Positions 13,589-24,584 of a DNA stretch of 64,000 bases are shown piece after piece. The position numbers and the translations under genes are program-made. Source of the DNA: Zingiber officinale (Eukaryota; Streptophyta; Magnoliopsida; Zingiberales; Zingiberaceae); assembly GCF_018446385.1 (NCBI RefSeq), contig NC_056001.1:106742436-106806435 (forward strand). The letters are read 5' to 3'. Every line of letters starts with the position of its first letter. The stretch's first letter is position 1. Below the pieces are notes generated by a model. That model saw nothing but the letters and a program-made list of their open reading frames with translations. It was not told where the DNA came from and did not search any database.

Positions 13589-15046
13589 GACTGTTCCGAC
13601 TCTTCCGCTACCTCACACCGTACTTCGGTCACTCGTCGCTTCTTCCCCCTCTTCTTCCTCCGCCCGATTAGGGCAGAACTGAATCACACCCCATGAAGAG
13701 GATCCCCTACGAGACAGGATCCACCTTAACTAGTTTCCTCCGTGTGGGGACCACCTAACTCTACCAATGGGAAAAAAGATTTTGAGTGATTGGTGTCTCG
13801 GACGAGGCAGGTTGGTTCGCAAGCGATTGCCTTGATCCATCGACTCCTCGGCCAGCCAGGATTGATCATCGCGTGCAACGATCTCTGAAAGTTGGCAGAG
13901 ACTTGTGACCACGAACGACCAGGATCTCACAACTTTCCGAAAAGAACGGTTCAGATGCAGTTTATCAGGAGTTTCCAATTTCGAGATGATGGTTCGCTCG
14001 CAGAGGATCCCATCGTTTTGGTCCTTCAACGGGCGGCGACTACGAGTACGCCGAGGAGGGAGTTCGATGCTTTGGACGGAAGGTATTGCCCACGGAAATT
14101 TCCACCGGCCACATCCGCAGCGGCCGTTCTTAGGTATGCACGAAACTGTATATGTTTTAAAAAGTAGGACGAAAAAAGCAGGCCCCTAATCCCTGCTTGT
14201 TCATCCCTGTCGAATATTTTTTATCGGCATTGCTGCTAGCAGTCGACACGAAACATCAAACTTGGTAAGCTCCGTTTAGTGTTGATTGTCGAGTTCAACA
14301 TTTGCTAGTAGTTTCTCTTCTTAAAGTTTCCTCCAAGCCTTCGTCGTCTTTCTCCATTTTAAAAAATGGATTTTTTAGGTTTGGTCTCGTAATACCTAAA
14401 ACTGCTTGGCTCGGGATTTGTAGAAAGCTATGGCTTGGTAATGCGCTGAACCTGGATCAACATGCGTTTGCACTTTATATTGATCTGCTTCACTTGACAA
14501 CCTTGAGAAGAACATGTTAGTGCCGTTCTAAAATCAACTCCCCGTCTGTCTGTGGCTTCGCTTCCCTTTTAAAAATAATGTAATTTATCCCTGAGAAAAG
14601 CATAATTTGGGAAGCTTATTAGCAGTAATAATCATGTTTAGTCCTCAATATGATACAGCCAGCATTTACTTTCATTCTATTGAGCAGGCATGGCTCTAGA
14701 GAAGCCTATAATTCAGCAATTGATTCATGTTAGGTCAAGGAAGTTGAAAGAAGTGATACTTACTTATAAATTCAATTTTGACAACCACCAGCTATAGCTG
14801 TCTTATTTTTCCCTCAAAATTTTCCTTAGAACTGATAATTCATTAGTAGATTACTAGATTTTCAAGAGATAGGTATGACTCCCTTAAAAATGACAGAGTA
14901 GCTTTCTTACTGAATCATTAGCATGAAGATTGTTGTTCTCTTCTTCTTCTTTTTTTGGCAAGTAGATGCAAATTCATTCTTTTCCCAGAAGGAGATGCCT
15001 TTATGATCAAAGTTTTTGTACTATGCAGGGTGTTTGCTAGAGAACC
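13589..15046. other. intergenic and probable 5' regions, no gene recognised
   Basis: 13600-14130 is GC-richer with overlapping short frames on both strands; none shows a known domain. The TRB 5' UTR and promoter must lie here. A splice-acceptor-like TATGCAG at 15022-15028 just before the protease start suggests a 5' UTR intron for the next gene. Confidence 0.4.
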
Positions 15047-16992
15047 ATGAGTGCAGGCAAGTGGATAAGCACGAACGAGTTTGATCAATACTTAGAGAGG
15101 TAAGTTCATTAATTTAAGGCTTCTAGTTGTTAGGTTTAACATCATGAATGCGTCTAATTGCTAACTTTGACATGCCTTGTAGTGTCATATGGCCAAACAT
15201 TCCGCAAGATAGGAAACAGTTGTTCAATCATGTTAATTCATATGTATTTTCAAGTTATGTGATGAATGAAAAAAGAAGGAAGAACTTGGTTCGATGGTTT
15301 GTGAAACAAAACCCATTCTCCACCAATTACTTTGTGATCCCTGTATGCATATGGTAAGTAGTCTTATGTTCTTTATTTTTGTGGATGCGTAAGTCTTGTG
15401 CATGTATACTAAGTTTGTGTTAGACGGTTGTTCTATATCTTAGTAAGGGTGGGCAAAAAAATTGATATATTCAATGCAAACCAAAAATCAAACTGAACTA
15501 ACCCAAAAAAATTTGGATTTTCCAGGTTTCAGATAGTTTTGGGTATTCTGTATTTTGTGTTTCAGAGTTAGATTTCCAGTTTGTTTATATAAATCCGAAA
15601 AAAACTTCTATAACAAATGCATATTATATAAGTTATATCAACCATATTATATATGATCTATCAACTAACTCATTAATAATTATACATTTTATGGTATTAA
15701 ATATCAATTGTATATCTGATTTTTTGTAACTAGTTAATTTTAGAGAAATTGAAAAGCCTTGACTTGCTTTCCTTGTCCTTTGCCTTCATAATTCCTATAT
15801 TTTGCCTTCCACCTTTCATGATGTCACAAGATTGATCGATTTGTTTCCATCACCTGTCCCTATCTTTGTCATCTCGTCTTCTTCTTCCAAGTTGACAATT
15901 TTGTTTTGATGCCCTCGAGATGAGCATGCAAATCACCTACCTATGCCCACACCATAGATAAGCATTTAAATTACTTAGGATATCTAAAACTATCTATAAG
16001 TATCTAAATCATGATTGGCCTCTTGGTAAATTTGAAGTTAAATATGACTTAGGTCACAATGAGTTTGCTACCTTTTGAAAAAATTTTACATCATTATACA
16101 GCATGATCGAAATTTAACGGATCTTTATTTGCAAGAGAGAAGCATGAGGAGACAACCAAGGAGAGGATTAAAGAAACTGAAGAGAGTTATATTAGCAAAA
16201 AAAGAGTCAGAAGAGGTGGGGCAGGAAACAATGAAGACAATAGACACAACTGCATCTTGTTGGATTCATCTAGATTTCAATTATATTAATCCAATCATGA
16301 TTCAACACAATCTTAGCTAGGAATCTTTTATCTTTAGTTGAGTCGAATAGTTGAGAATGTGTTGGCATATGCAGGAGCCATTGGAATGTAGTGATTTTAT
16401 GCAATCTTGGCACTGAGGATGGTTGCATCATTATTCTTGACTCACTCATTGATATTGGGCTGCCTAGTCAGCAAGAACCTTGGATTAGAAGGTCTTTCAT
16501 TTTAATTAGTAATTTCAACTCTCTCTTATTCTGTTTTCATTGATTTCAGTTGGCACTGAAGATGGCTAATTACCATGCAGAATTTTACTTGACGTTTATA
16601 AAGAAGCAGAAAGACCTGAGGATGAAGAATCTATTTACAACATTCCTCTACATGTTCCTCATGTATATATATCTTCAGTGATTTTTTTTGTTGGCATTTT
16701 TCATTACCCTTAGAATGTTAATATTCTTGTTAGTACAGATGCCACAGCAAAAAAATGCCCATGAATGTGGAGTTTATGCATTATACTTCATATTCCTGCT
16801 AGTACGGAGAGGGCTTGGAATTTTTCTCCCAGAAAAACAAAATAATAATGTAAGTTTGTTCTATAAGTCATGTGATCTTTGAGTATGAATAAAAATGAAT
16901 TTTCTTTATCTGACATGCAGGAATGCCATGATTGGTTTTGGATAGAGGAATACTATAGGTTCAAACAAGAAGTGTGCTCATATCGTAGGTAA
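15047..16992 (+). CDS. ULP1-like (C48) SUMO-protease-family cysteine protease
   Basis: Six exons fit in phase with GT-AG junctions: 15047-15099, 15183-15353, 16375-16491, 16581-16662, 16739-16849, 16921-16992, giving about 201 residues. The protein reads MSAGKWISTNEFDQYLE, then a helical region, then VCIWSHWNVVILC with the catalytic His, IIILDSLID with the catalytic Asp, and PQQKNAHECGVYALYF with the conserved Gln and nucleophile Cys. This is the C48/ULP1 triad order, so the enzyme would process or remove SUMO-like modifiers. An alternative donor at 16988 (after CGT AG) would join in phase to an acceptor at 21648, adding a reading frame with ERIHARIIQSTGRI. The gene might therefore run across the nested repeat block to the 22-23 kb region. 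It is short for a full SUMO protease and may be transposon-derived. Confidence 0.75.
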
Positions 16993-17537
16993 TTTGTAGG
17001 ATTTTGATGTTGTTTTATTGTTACGATTGCATAGCTAACTTTCTGTACCTATAGTAGTTGTTAGTATAGTACTGAGAATTTTGTTCAAGAGAATATACAA
17101 ACATTTGGAATCACCATCAAGCTTGCATCAAGGATTGTCATAAGTGGGTTGATTTGTGATTCGAATCATCCAATTCAATTCAGTGACAATTTGAATCAGA
17201 ATCAGTCTCATACAGTTCAAATCAGACCTATTTGGTGCGAAATTTGCGATTCCATGATTCTGATGTGGGCGTCGAGGTGGACGTCGCTATATAGTTGGAA
17301 GTAAATTAGTTACTACCTAATTAACTACTGTTATAGTGGAAATAAATTAATTATTGCCTAATTAGTAGCAAATAAATAATAGCCTAATTTAACTACTACG
17401 ATAGTAGAAACAAATAATGACCTAATTAGTTTTTCTATTTTTAATTCCTTGTTTCCTTTATGGGTTGATTTTTCCTGAATCGTGTCATGTTTGTGTCATG
17501 TTTGACTCCTTATATAAGGAGTGTTATTATTAATAAA

Positions 17538-19222
17538 GCCGTTAGACCAGATGATATTCCAATAGAGGTATGGAAGTACCTAGGGAAACAAGGTATGGAA
17601 TGACTTACACAATTATTTAACATAATATTGAAAACGAAAAAAATGTCTAATCAATGGAGGATAAGTACTCTAGTTCCCTTATATAAGAACAAGGGAGACG
17701 TACAAAATTATGCAAACTATAGGGTATTAAACTAATGAGTTATACCATGAAACTTTTGAAAAAAGTAATAGAAAAAAGATCAAGGAAGGAAACCACAGTG
17801 ATCGAAAATCAATTTGGGTTCATGTTTGGAAAGTCGACAATAAAAGCTATACATTTTCTTAGACAATTAATTGAAAAATATCGGGAGCAAAAATAAAATC
17901 TATATATGACATTCATTGACTTAGAAAAAGCTTATGATAGAGTCCCAAAAAATATTATATGGAGAATTCTAGAAAAGAAAGGTATTAGCGTAACATATAT
18001 TGAACTAATTAAGGATATATACGAGAATGTAACAACCAGAGTAAAGACTTCAGGTGGATTAACTGAAGCATTTCCAACAAAGATAGGCTTACATCAAGAA
18101 TCGGCTCTAAGTCCCTATCTTTTTACACTAATTATGAACGAACTCACTACGCGCATTCAAGACACAATACCGTGGTGCATGTTGTTTGCAGATGATATTA
18201 TTTTGATAGATGAAGCACGTGAAGTGGTAAATGCTAAACTAGAATCTTGACGGAAAACACTAGAAGAGAAAGGTTTTAGGCTTAGTAGATTAAAGATAGA
18301 ATGTATGGAATTTAAGTTTAGCAATATTAGAAGTAATGAGATAATTGTTAAGATAAGAGAGAATGAGTTCCCCGGAACCGAGAGCTTTAAATATTTAGGA
18401 TCATTTTTGCAAAACGATGGAAGGATTGAGAGAGATGTCTTACATAGAATACAAACAGGATGGTTGAAATGGAGGGGAGCGTCGAGTATTTTATGTGATT
18501 GTAAAGTACCTCCAAAACTTAAAGGAAAGTTCTATAAAATCGCAGTTAGACCTACTATATTATATGAAACTGAATGTTGGGATATGACTCGAACACATGA
18601 GCAGAATATGAGAATTGCAGAGATGAGGATGTTAAGGTGGATGTGTGGACATACGAGGATGAACAAAATAAGAAATAAGAACATGAGAGAGAAAGTCAGA
18701 GTTATATTTATTTAGGGAAAACTACACGTTTAAAATGGTACGAACATGTAGTAGACAACCAATAAATGCTCCAGTTAGGCGATGTGAAACTATGACAAAC
18801 ACGTATATCAAACGAGGAAGAGAAAGACAAAAAAAGACTTGATTAATAAAAATAAAATAAGATAAAATGTATTGAAGTATAGGTGATGATATAGTAGGAG
18901 ATAGAGTTCAATGGTGTAAAAGAATTCATATAGCCGACGAGTTATATTTATTTAGGGAAAACTACACGTTTAAAATGGTACGAACATGTATTAGACAACC
19001 AATAAATGCTCCAGTTAGGCGATGTGAAACTATGACAAACACGCATATCAAACGAGGAAGAGGAAGACAAAAAAAGACTTAATTAATAAAAATAAAATAA
19101 GATAAAATGTATTGAAGTATAGGTGATGATATAGTAGGAGATAGAGTTCAATGGTGTAAAAGAATTCATATAGCCGACCCCACCTAGTGGGATAAGGCTT
19201 GGTTGTTGTTGTCGTCTTTATT
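17538..19222 (+). mobile_element. 5'-truncated RTE-clade LINE
   Basis: The insertion starts inside RT sequence (KAVRPDDIPIEVWKYL-like reading at 17538) and continues through IDLEKAYDRVPK (17915-17950), [12 protein letters not shown] (18170-18205, the FADD catalytic box), SFKYLGSFLQNDGRIERDV, and MLRWMCGHTR near the C-terminus. It ends with CCCCACCTAGTGGGATAAGGCTTGG plus a TTG-rich tail, the 3' end typical of plant RTE elements. The endonuclease domain is absent. The frame is interrupted by stops near 17734 and 18248, so it is dead. It lies between TTATTATTAATAAA and TTATTATTATTATTAAA in the host LTR, consistent with a target duplication of about 14 bp. Confidence 0.9.
18701..19178 (+). repeat. 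240-bp tandem duplication inside the LINE 3' region
   Basis: GTTATATTTATTTAGGG starts at 18701 and again at 18941. The two 240-bp copies are nearly identical, ending at TAGCCGAC. The duplication covers the end of the LINE reading frame and most of its 3' UTR. Confidence 0.95.
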
Positions 19223-21648
19223 ATTATTATTATTAAAGAGAGGAAGAAAATTTGAGTAACTTGGACTCTGTCTAGGACGTGTTTTCCCCCTCCCCTTTTC
19301 CCCTTACGTGTTGCATGAGTACGGATCTGGATCTCGACTTGTAACTGGATCCTACACTCAGGACCATAACAACTTGGTATCAAAGCCGATCATGGGTGAG
19401 ACAGATCCTATCACATCCAAACTCGATGCCTTCATAGAATGATTGATCTCGCAACAGCAAGTTCTCATGGAGCAGATTACCTTCCACTAGTGAGAACTAG
19501 AGGAGCAAATGGCTGAGTTATCCCGGACTGTTCAAGAGACAAGACGACAGCGTGTGCCCACCGCAAATAGCCCTACTAGCATGGAATGTGACCCTTCCAA
19601 AGCCTCGGAGGTCAAACCTGAACCACCAATTAGTGGCACCCTGTTTCTGCGGTACTCGAAGATGGAGTTCCCCTCCTATTTTGGAGAAGGGTATCTACTG
19701 GATTGGATTAAAAGGTGCAAAAAATTCTTTGCCAACCAAAGGACCACAGGAACCGACAAGGTTGGCTTTGCTGCCTTCCACTTGGTAGGAGAAGCCCAAC
19801 TTTGATTTGATCAGATGGAACAAGAAGAACCGGATATGACTTGGAAGTAATTCAAAAATCATTGTCATATCCGCTTTGTGCCGCCTGTGAGCAACAACCA
19901 GAGAGCTCTTGATAGAAACTACCAACGACAATTCCAATCCCACCTCGCCCGGACCTCGGACCTCCGACCACAACAACAAGTTGATTTGTTCACTACAGGG
20001 CTAGTTGAAGATCTCTATATCGACATCGAACTGCAGAAGTTTGAAAACCTAGGCATTGCAATGAATATGGCCAGTGCATTAGAATGAAAGCGGTGCTTCC
20101 ATCAAGGCAAGGGGTTGCTGAGCACGAATTCAGGCAGGACCACAACCAAGCTCAACACCAAAAGTGGAGGCCCTCCTTTGGCGAAGACCAAGACAACGGG
20201 GGGCATCAACAAGGAGACTCCACCTGCTTCATTCTTCAAGCATCTGGCCTGCACCGAGATGGCAGAACGGAGAGCCAAGGGCCTCTGTTTTAATTATGAT
20301 GAGTCATACTCCATGAGTCACAAGTGTAGACGGTTGTTTTGGATTAAAGTGTCTGATGATGATAAAGAAGGTGAGGAAGAGGTGGAAGTGGATTCGGAAA
20401 TTTCCCTCCATGCTATTAGTGGCATTATACCCTGCTTTTGAGCTTAAGGACAAGCTCAGCGTCGAGGAGGGGAGTGATGATGTGGATGCCGAGGTGGACG
20501 CCTTTGTTGAATGCCGCTATAGTTGGAAGCAAATTAGTTACTGCCTAATTAGCTACTGTTATAGTAAAAATAAATTAGTTATTACCTAATTAATAAAAAA
20601 AAAAAATAATGGTCTAATTTAACTACTGCTACAGTAGAAACAAATCATGACCTAGTTAGCTTTTTTATTTTTGATTCCTTGTTTTCATTATGAGTTGGTC
20701 TTTCCTAAATCGTGTCATGTTTGACTCTTTATATAAGGAGTGCTATTATTAATAAACAGAGGAAGAAAATTTGAGAAACTTGGACTCTGTTTAGGACGAG
20801 TATTTTCCCCTTCTCTTTTCCCCTTACGTGTTACATGACCAAGTACGGATCCGGATCTCGACCTGTGACTCGATCCTACACTCGGGATGATAACAGATTC
20901 CTTGAATTGAATCAATTCAACTTAGTCCTATTAAAAATGTTACGTGAAATTAGGGTTAAAAAATCCCTTTGTGTTTTGCCTTCATTGGATGATCATTCAT
21001 GTCTCCTGTCCCCTAGCATCCTTCCTGATGGTTGTAGGCATCTTCTTTGTTAGCATCCCTTCCTTTGTTCGTATCTTCTTTGTCAGTGCCTTCATGTCTT
21101 GGCATTGTTCTCAGTAGGCATCATGGATCAACAGACCACTTCAACAGTGGGTGTTGACCACTGGAGACTAGTGTTTCATTGGCTTCTTCCCGGAGAGTCT
21201 TCGCTCATAAGAGGTCTCAGCTCCTCATCCTTCAATAATTGAGTTTGACCAGCAGACATCTTTGACACTGGACTACTTTGTCGAAGGTTGTTTCTTCAGT
21301 GACTTCTTTTTGTCTTTGACAGAAGACCTTCTTCCAACCCTCATCTTTAACCAACAACAGTATTGTTTCTTCTCAGAGAATGTCAAACCGAGTTACAGAG
21401 ACAACTTCTCAACATGATTATGTTTTCTTCCTTTTACTACTTCATTGGTGTTAGTTTATTAATCATATTAGGGTAATGTATTACTGTGTTAAATAGAATG
21501 TTCTTGCAAATTTTAGTAAGTAGAATTTTTTTTGGCTTATTTATATGATTAACATGAACCTCACGATTCACGATTCAAATGATTCATGATTCGAAAGCAT
21601 CAAAACAATTTTTGATTGAAACTTTGATTTGATAACCTTGATGTGCAG

Positions 21649-21824
21649 TATAGGCCCATGTGAACGAATACATGCCAGAATAATACAATCAACTGGAAGA
21701 ATAACAAATATTGCTAAATCAATTTATGAGTTTGTCAGCCAAGGCAATGATATTCTTTACAGAAACATATTGATTTGTTTTCAAACCATGAATTGGAGTT
21801 TAATTCCATTAGAAACTAGAACTT
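21649..21824 (+). CDS. possible exon linking the ULP1 and Transposase_24 regions
   Basis: An open stretch after a GTGCAG acceptor reads IGPCERIHARIIQSTGRI and AKSIYEFVSQGNDILY, ending in a stop at 21822-21824. It joins in phase to the alternative donor at 16988. Coding potential is plausible from composition, but no domain is recognised. Confidence 0.3.
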
Positions 21825-21946
21825 GATTTTAATTGGAATATGAATAACTAATGTTTGGAAATCATGTTAGTTGTAGAGAAATGCCTTGGTCGTTTATTTA
21901 ATTTCGTGTTCAAGTTCACTTCATATCTTCTATTATTGGTAATGGC

Positions 21947-23224
21947 ATGATTTGTCTCAACATCCCTGTGAAATGTACCTTTGTTGCACTTAGTCTGTTT
22001 TCCGAACAAAAACAATATCAAAAAACCGGTCAAAGAAAAACGAGACAACAGACAAAGCAAGAGGAAGTTAAAGATGATGTGGAGGTGAAAGATTACATAT
22101 TGCTTGATGAACAAGAGGAAGAGAGAAAGAATGAAAGAGATGTGCAAGAACAGGGACAAAAGAAAATAAAGGGAATGGCACAAGTGAGATCTGATCGGCC
22201 AAGGACTCGCTCCCAATTAAAAGAGGCAATGATAAAAGGGAGACAACAGTCATGCACATCCACAAGTGGAGATGACGTCGCTTTAAAAGGAATGGGTGAA
22301 CATCACTGTGTCCTGGTTGCTTCAGCAACGAGTGCTTTGGATATAGAGACTAAGCACAAGATTCACATCCAATTCAATGGCAAAGGGAAACCTAATGATA
22401 AAAAATCTACCAAATTGTTATCTGCCTTTTTAAGAAAGATTGCAACCGACGCTGTGGATTGCCCGCTTGATATGAAATGGACAAAGATGCCAATTCAAAA
22501 GAAGCAAGATTTGTGGGCAAAGGTTCAAGTAAGTTTCGAAGAGAAGTTGAGCAAGGCATTTTCTTTGTTTAAATATTTTCCCTAAACTATAAAACTACTG
22601 CTGTGTATCTCCAATCAGAGTACTTTATGCCGTCAATTATGTTACAGGAGAAGTTTCTTGTGCCAAAATCAGCTGAAGATTATATTATGAGGTTAATGGC
22701 CAACAAGGTGAAACACCATCGGCGAGTAATTAAAGCCTCATATTATAAGGACGGTGCAACTAGAGAGAAGAACATCAAGAATCAACCAAATTGTGTGTTG
22801 CCTGAACAATGGGCAAACCTAGTTGACTATTGGAGTTCAGACTCCGCAAGGGTGAGTTATACGTCTAATATTTCTTTTCTTAAAATACTACATACCACTT
22901 ATAACAATGAACTGTCTCTGAAGGAACTGTCTCGAATAAGGAAGCTAGCTGGTCGAAATAAGCAGCCAAAGAACCATAATGTAAGGAAGACAAATTTTGC
23001 ACTTGGAAACAAGAAGGTAAACAATAGTCATTGGCATGCAAGTATGGAACAACTTAGCTCCATCATGCATTCGATCTTGCAAGATAAATGCGTTTCGCGA
23101 AGCACTAAGAACTTATGGATCTTGTACTTTGTTTCTGGAAAATGCAGGTGAGGAAACAGTCAAAACTCGAACGAGAGTAAGCTGTATGCTTAACGACCTG
23201 AGGCAACAACAGCAATTGGCTTGA
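21947..23224 (+). CDS. Transposase_24-like (plant transposon-derived) protein, at least three exons
   Basis: Exon A about 21947-22528 holds a Lys/Glu/Gln-rich charged N-terminal part and then HKIHIQFNGKGKPNDKKSTK, the opening of the plant Transposase_24 / En-Spm-like domain. Donor GTAAGT at 22529. Exon B 22648-22851 reads KFLVPKSAEDYIMRLM, then a WANLVDYWSSDSAR block. Exon C from 22924 reads RIRKLAGRNKQPKNHNVR, the basic motif that closes this domain. The end is uncertain (a stop at about 23149-23151, or a splice into 23224). The family is associated with CACTA transposons, though many copies sit as single host loci. No CACTA ends are visible nearby, so it may be domesticated, stranded or a pseudogene. 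The exact start is unknown. Confidence 0.65.
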
Positions 23225-24584
23225 AAGGGAAAATGGAGTAGAAACAAGCAGCATTTGCAGGATAAAAAGCTTAATTGTTATTGATATAGGCAAGAGTGTC
23301 AGACCATACTCTCTTAATTCAAAGTCGAAATCATTTCTTAATTCAAAAGTTGAAATCAAGGTTGCCAATTGATCTTCTTATTATACTGTCTCGTGAATCT
23401 TGTAAAATATGTTGGAATCTGAGAGAATGTACAATTATATACTCTTTCATTCAATAGAATTATGATAGATTGAGGAAGTTGATGTTCATTTATAATAAAA
23501 AAATGTATAAATTCATATTATTGCTTATTTAAATGAACTTTCTTGTCAAATGTTTATTACTTAGAAAATCATTTGTAAGGAATCTATTATGTTCTTGTCC
23601 TTCTTCTATGTACTATTATCACAAGAAACCTTTGAAAAATATTGAATGGGTGTTCTTTGCAAAAAGAACGCTCATAATTGAACCGCGTGGTCCGATCGCA
23701 AAATAACTCAAAATTAAAATAATGCCCACATGTGGACGACGATTCGATCTCATCCCTAAAAAACAATAATATATATATAATCCAAATATTAAAAAAAATT
23801 AAAAATAATCAATTCAATCCAATAAAATTCTTTAATTAATAACTAAAATAAATTTAAAAATAGTCATATCAATTTATTCAAATAATTATCATTCTTATAG
23901 TCCTATTAAAAGAAAATCTTAATTACTTAGAAGATCTAATACCTAAAATTAGGATTAATCACTAAAAAAGTCTAACCATTTGCATTCCTAAAACCACTAC
24001 GCCGTCCTATTATTCGATATGGATCGCAATCATCAACTATTTTGTTATGCAAATTTTTTATTTTGCCCCTCAAACTTTTCCATATATTACTCTCACGATA
24101 AATCTTACTGCCCCTGAGTGATTTAAGGCGGAAAATTAAATTCTTGGGCTTTTTTATATATATTTTGGTATTAAATGCTGATGGAAGGTCATTGTCGTGT
24201 CCTCTGCTAGTTTATTCTCCACGTGCGTAATTGTTTGAATGATTAGGAAAACAATCCACAAGAAATCCCTAGAATTAAATATGAAAAATATTTTTATTTT
24301 AATTAAGTTAGAAAAAAAATATTTTTTAATCTAGAAATGCGTATTTTTAGCTAAAATTTTTAAAAAACAATTTATATCGCAGTCGATTTTGTTAACTTAA
24401 GACTAGTAATATGTCGCGTGTTCCTATTTCTGATGTACCCAGCTTGCGTTTGGCTGAGAGAATTGATTCTCGCGGACGCAGAAGTGGGTCCATCTTATTG
24501 TGTGGAGAGTGAGATGTTGGGTAAGTTGTATGCGCTCTTGTCTGCTCTCGTTTCCTTAATAAAACCCCTAAAAGCTGCACGGGA
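23225..24584. other. AT-rich intergenic region and hydrolase promoter
   Basis: No gene or clear repeat is recognised. 23700-24400 is AT-rich. The immediate upstream part (24400-24584) turns GC-neutral and should hold the promoter of the next gene. Confidence 0.5.

Larger units (their letters stand above)
17261..20895 (+). mobile_element. LTR retrotransposon fossil (Ty3/gypsy-like, Reina-like short LTRs), with a LINE nested in its left LTR
   Basis: Left LTR 17261-19371 (interrupted by the LINE at 17538-19222); right LTR 20478-20895 (418 bp). Both begin TGATGTGG and end ATAACA. The flanks GATTC (17256-17260) and GATTC (20896-20900) are a perfect 5-bp target-site duplication. A TTGGTATCAAAGCC stretch just after the left LTR (19374) resembles an initiator-Met tRNA primer site, and a purine-rich GAGGAGGGGAG tract precedes the right LTR. 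The short interior (about 1.1 kb) carries a gag-like region near 19509-20440. The element is broken, with several breaks, and holds no recognisable pol. The LTRs differ at a modest number of sites, suggesting it is old but not ancient. Confidence 0.9.
17131..21648. mobile_element. candidate outer inverted-repeat element hosting the nested insertions
   Basis: The segment begins with GCATCAAGGATTGTCATAAG (17131) and ends with TTTGATAACCTTGATGTGC (21630-21648). These ends are roughly complementary, and both are followed inward by GATTCGAATCAT/GATTCATGATTCGAA-like blocks. Removing the LTR element at 17261-20895 would leave a segment of about 0.9 kb. It could be a MITE or a degraded DNA transposon. 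I see no transposase motif and no clear target duplication. Confidence 0.4.

Noticed and set aside
13730-14189. Overlapping frames on both strands near 14 kb
   Set aside because: No domain, no splice support and mutually exclusive frames in a GC-richer stretch.
16075-16320. An 81-residue frame in ULP1 intron 2 as an exon
   Set aside because: It has no acceptor and donor that keep the protease frame, and the exons on either side join directly in phase without it.
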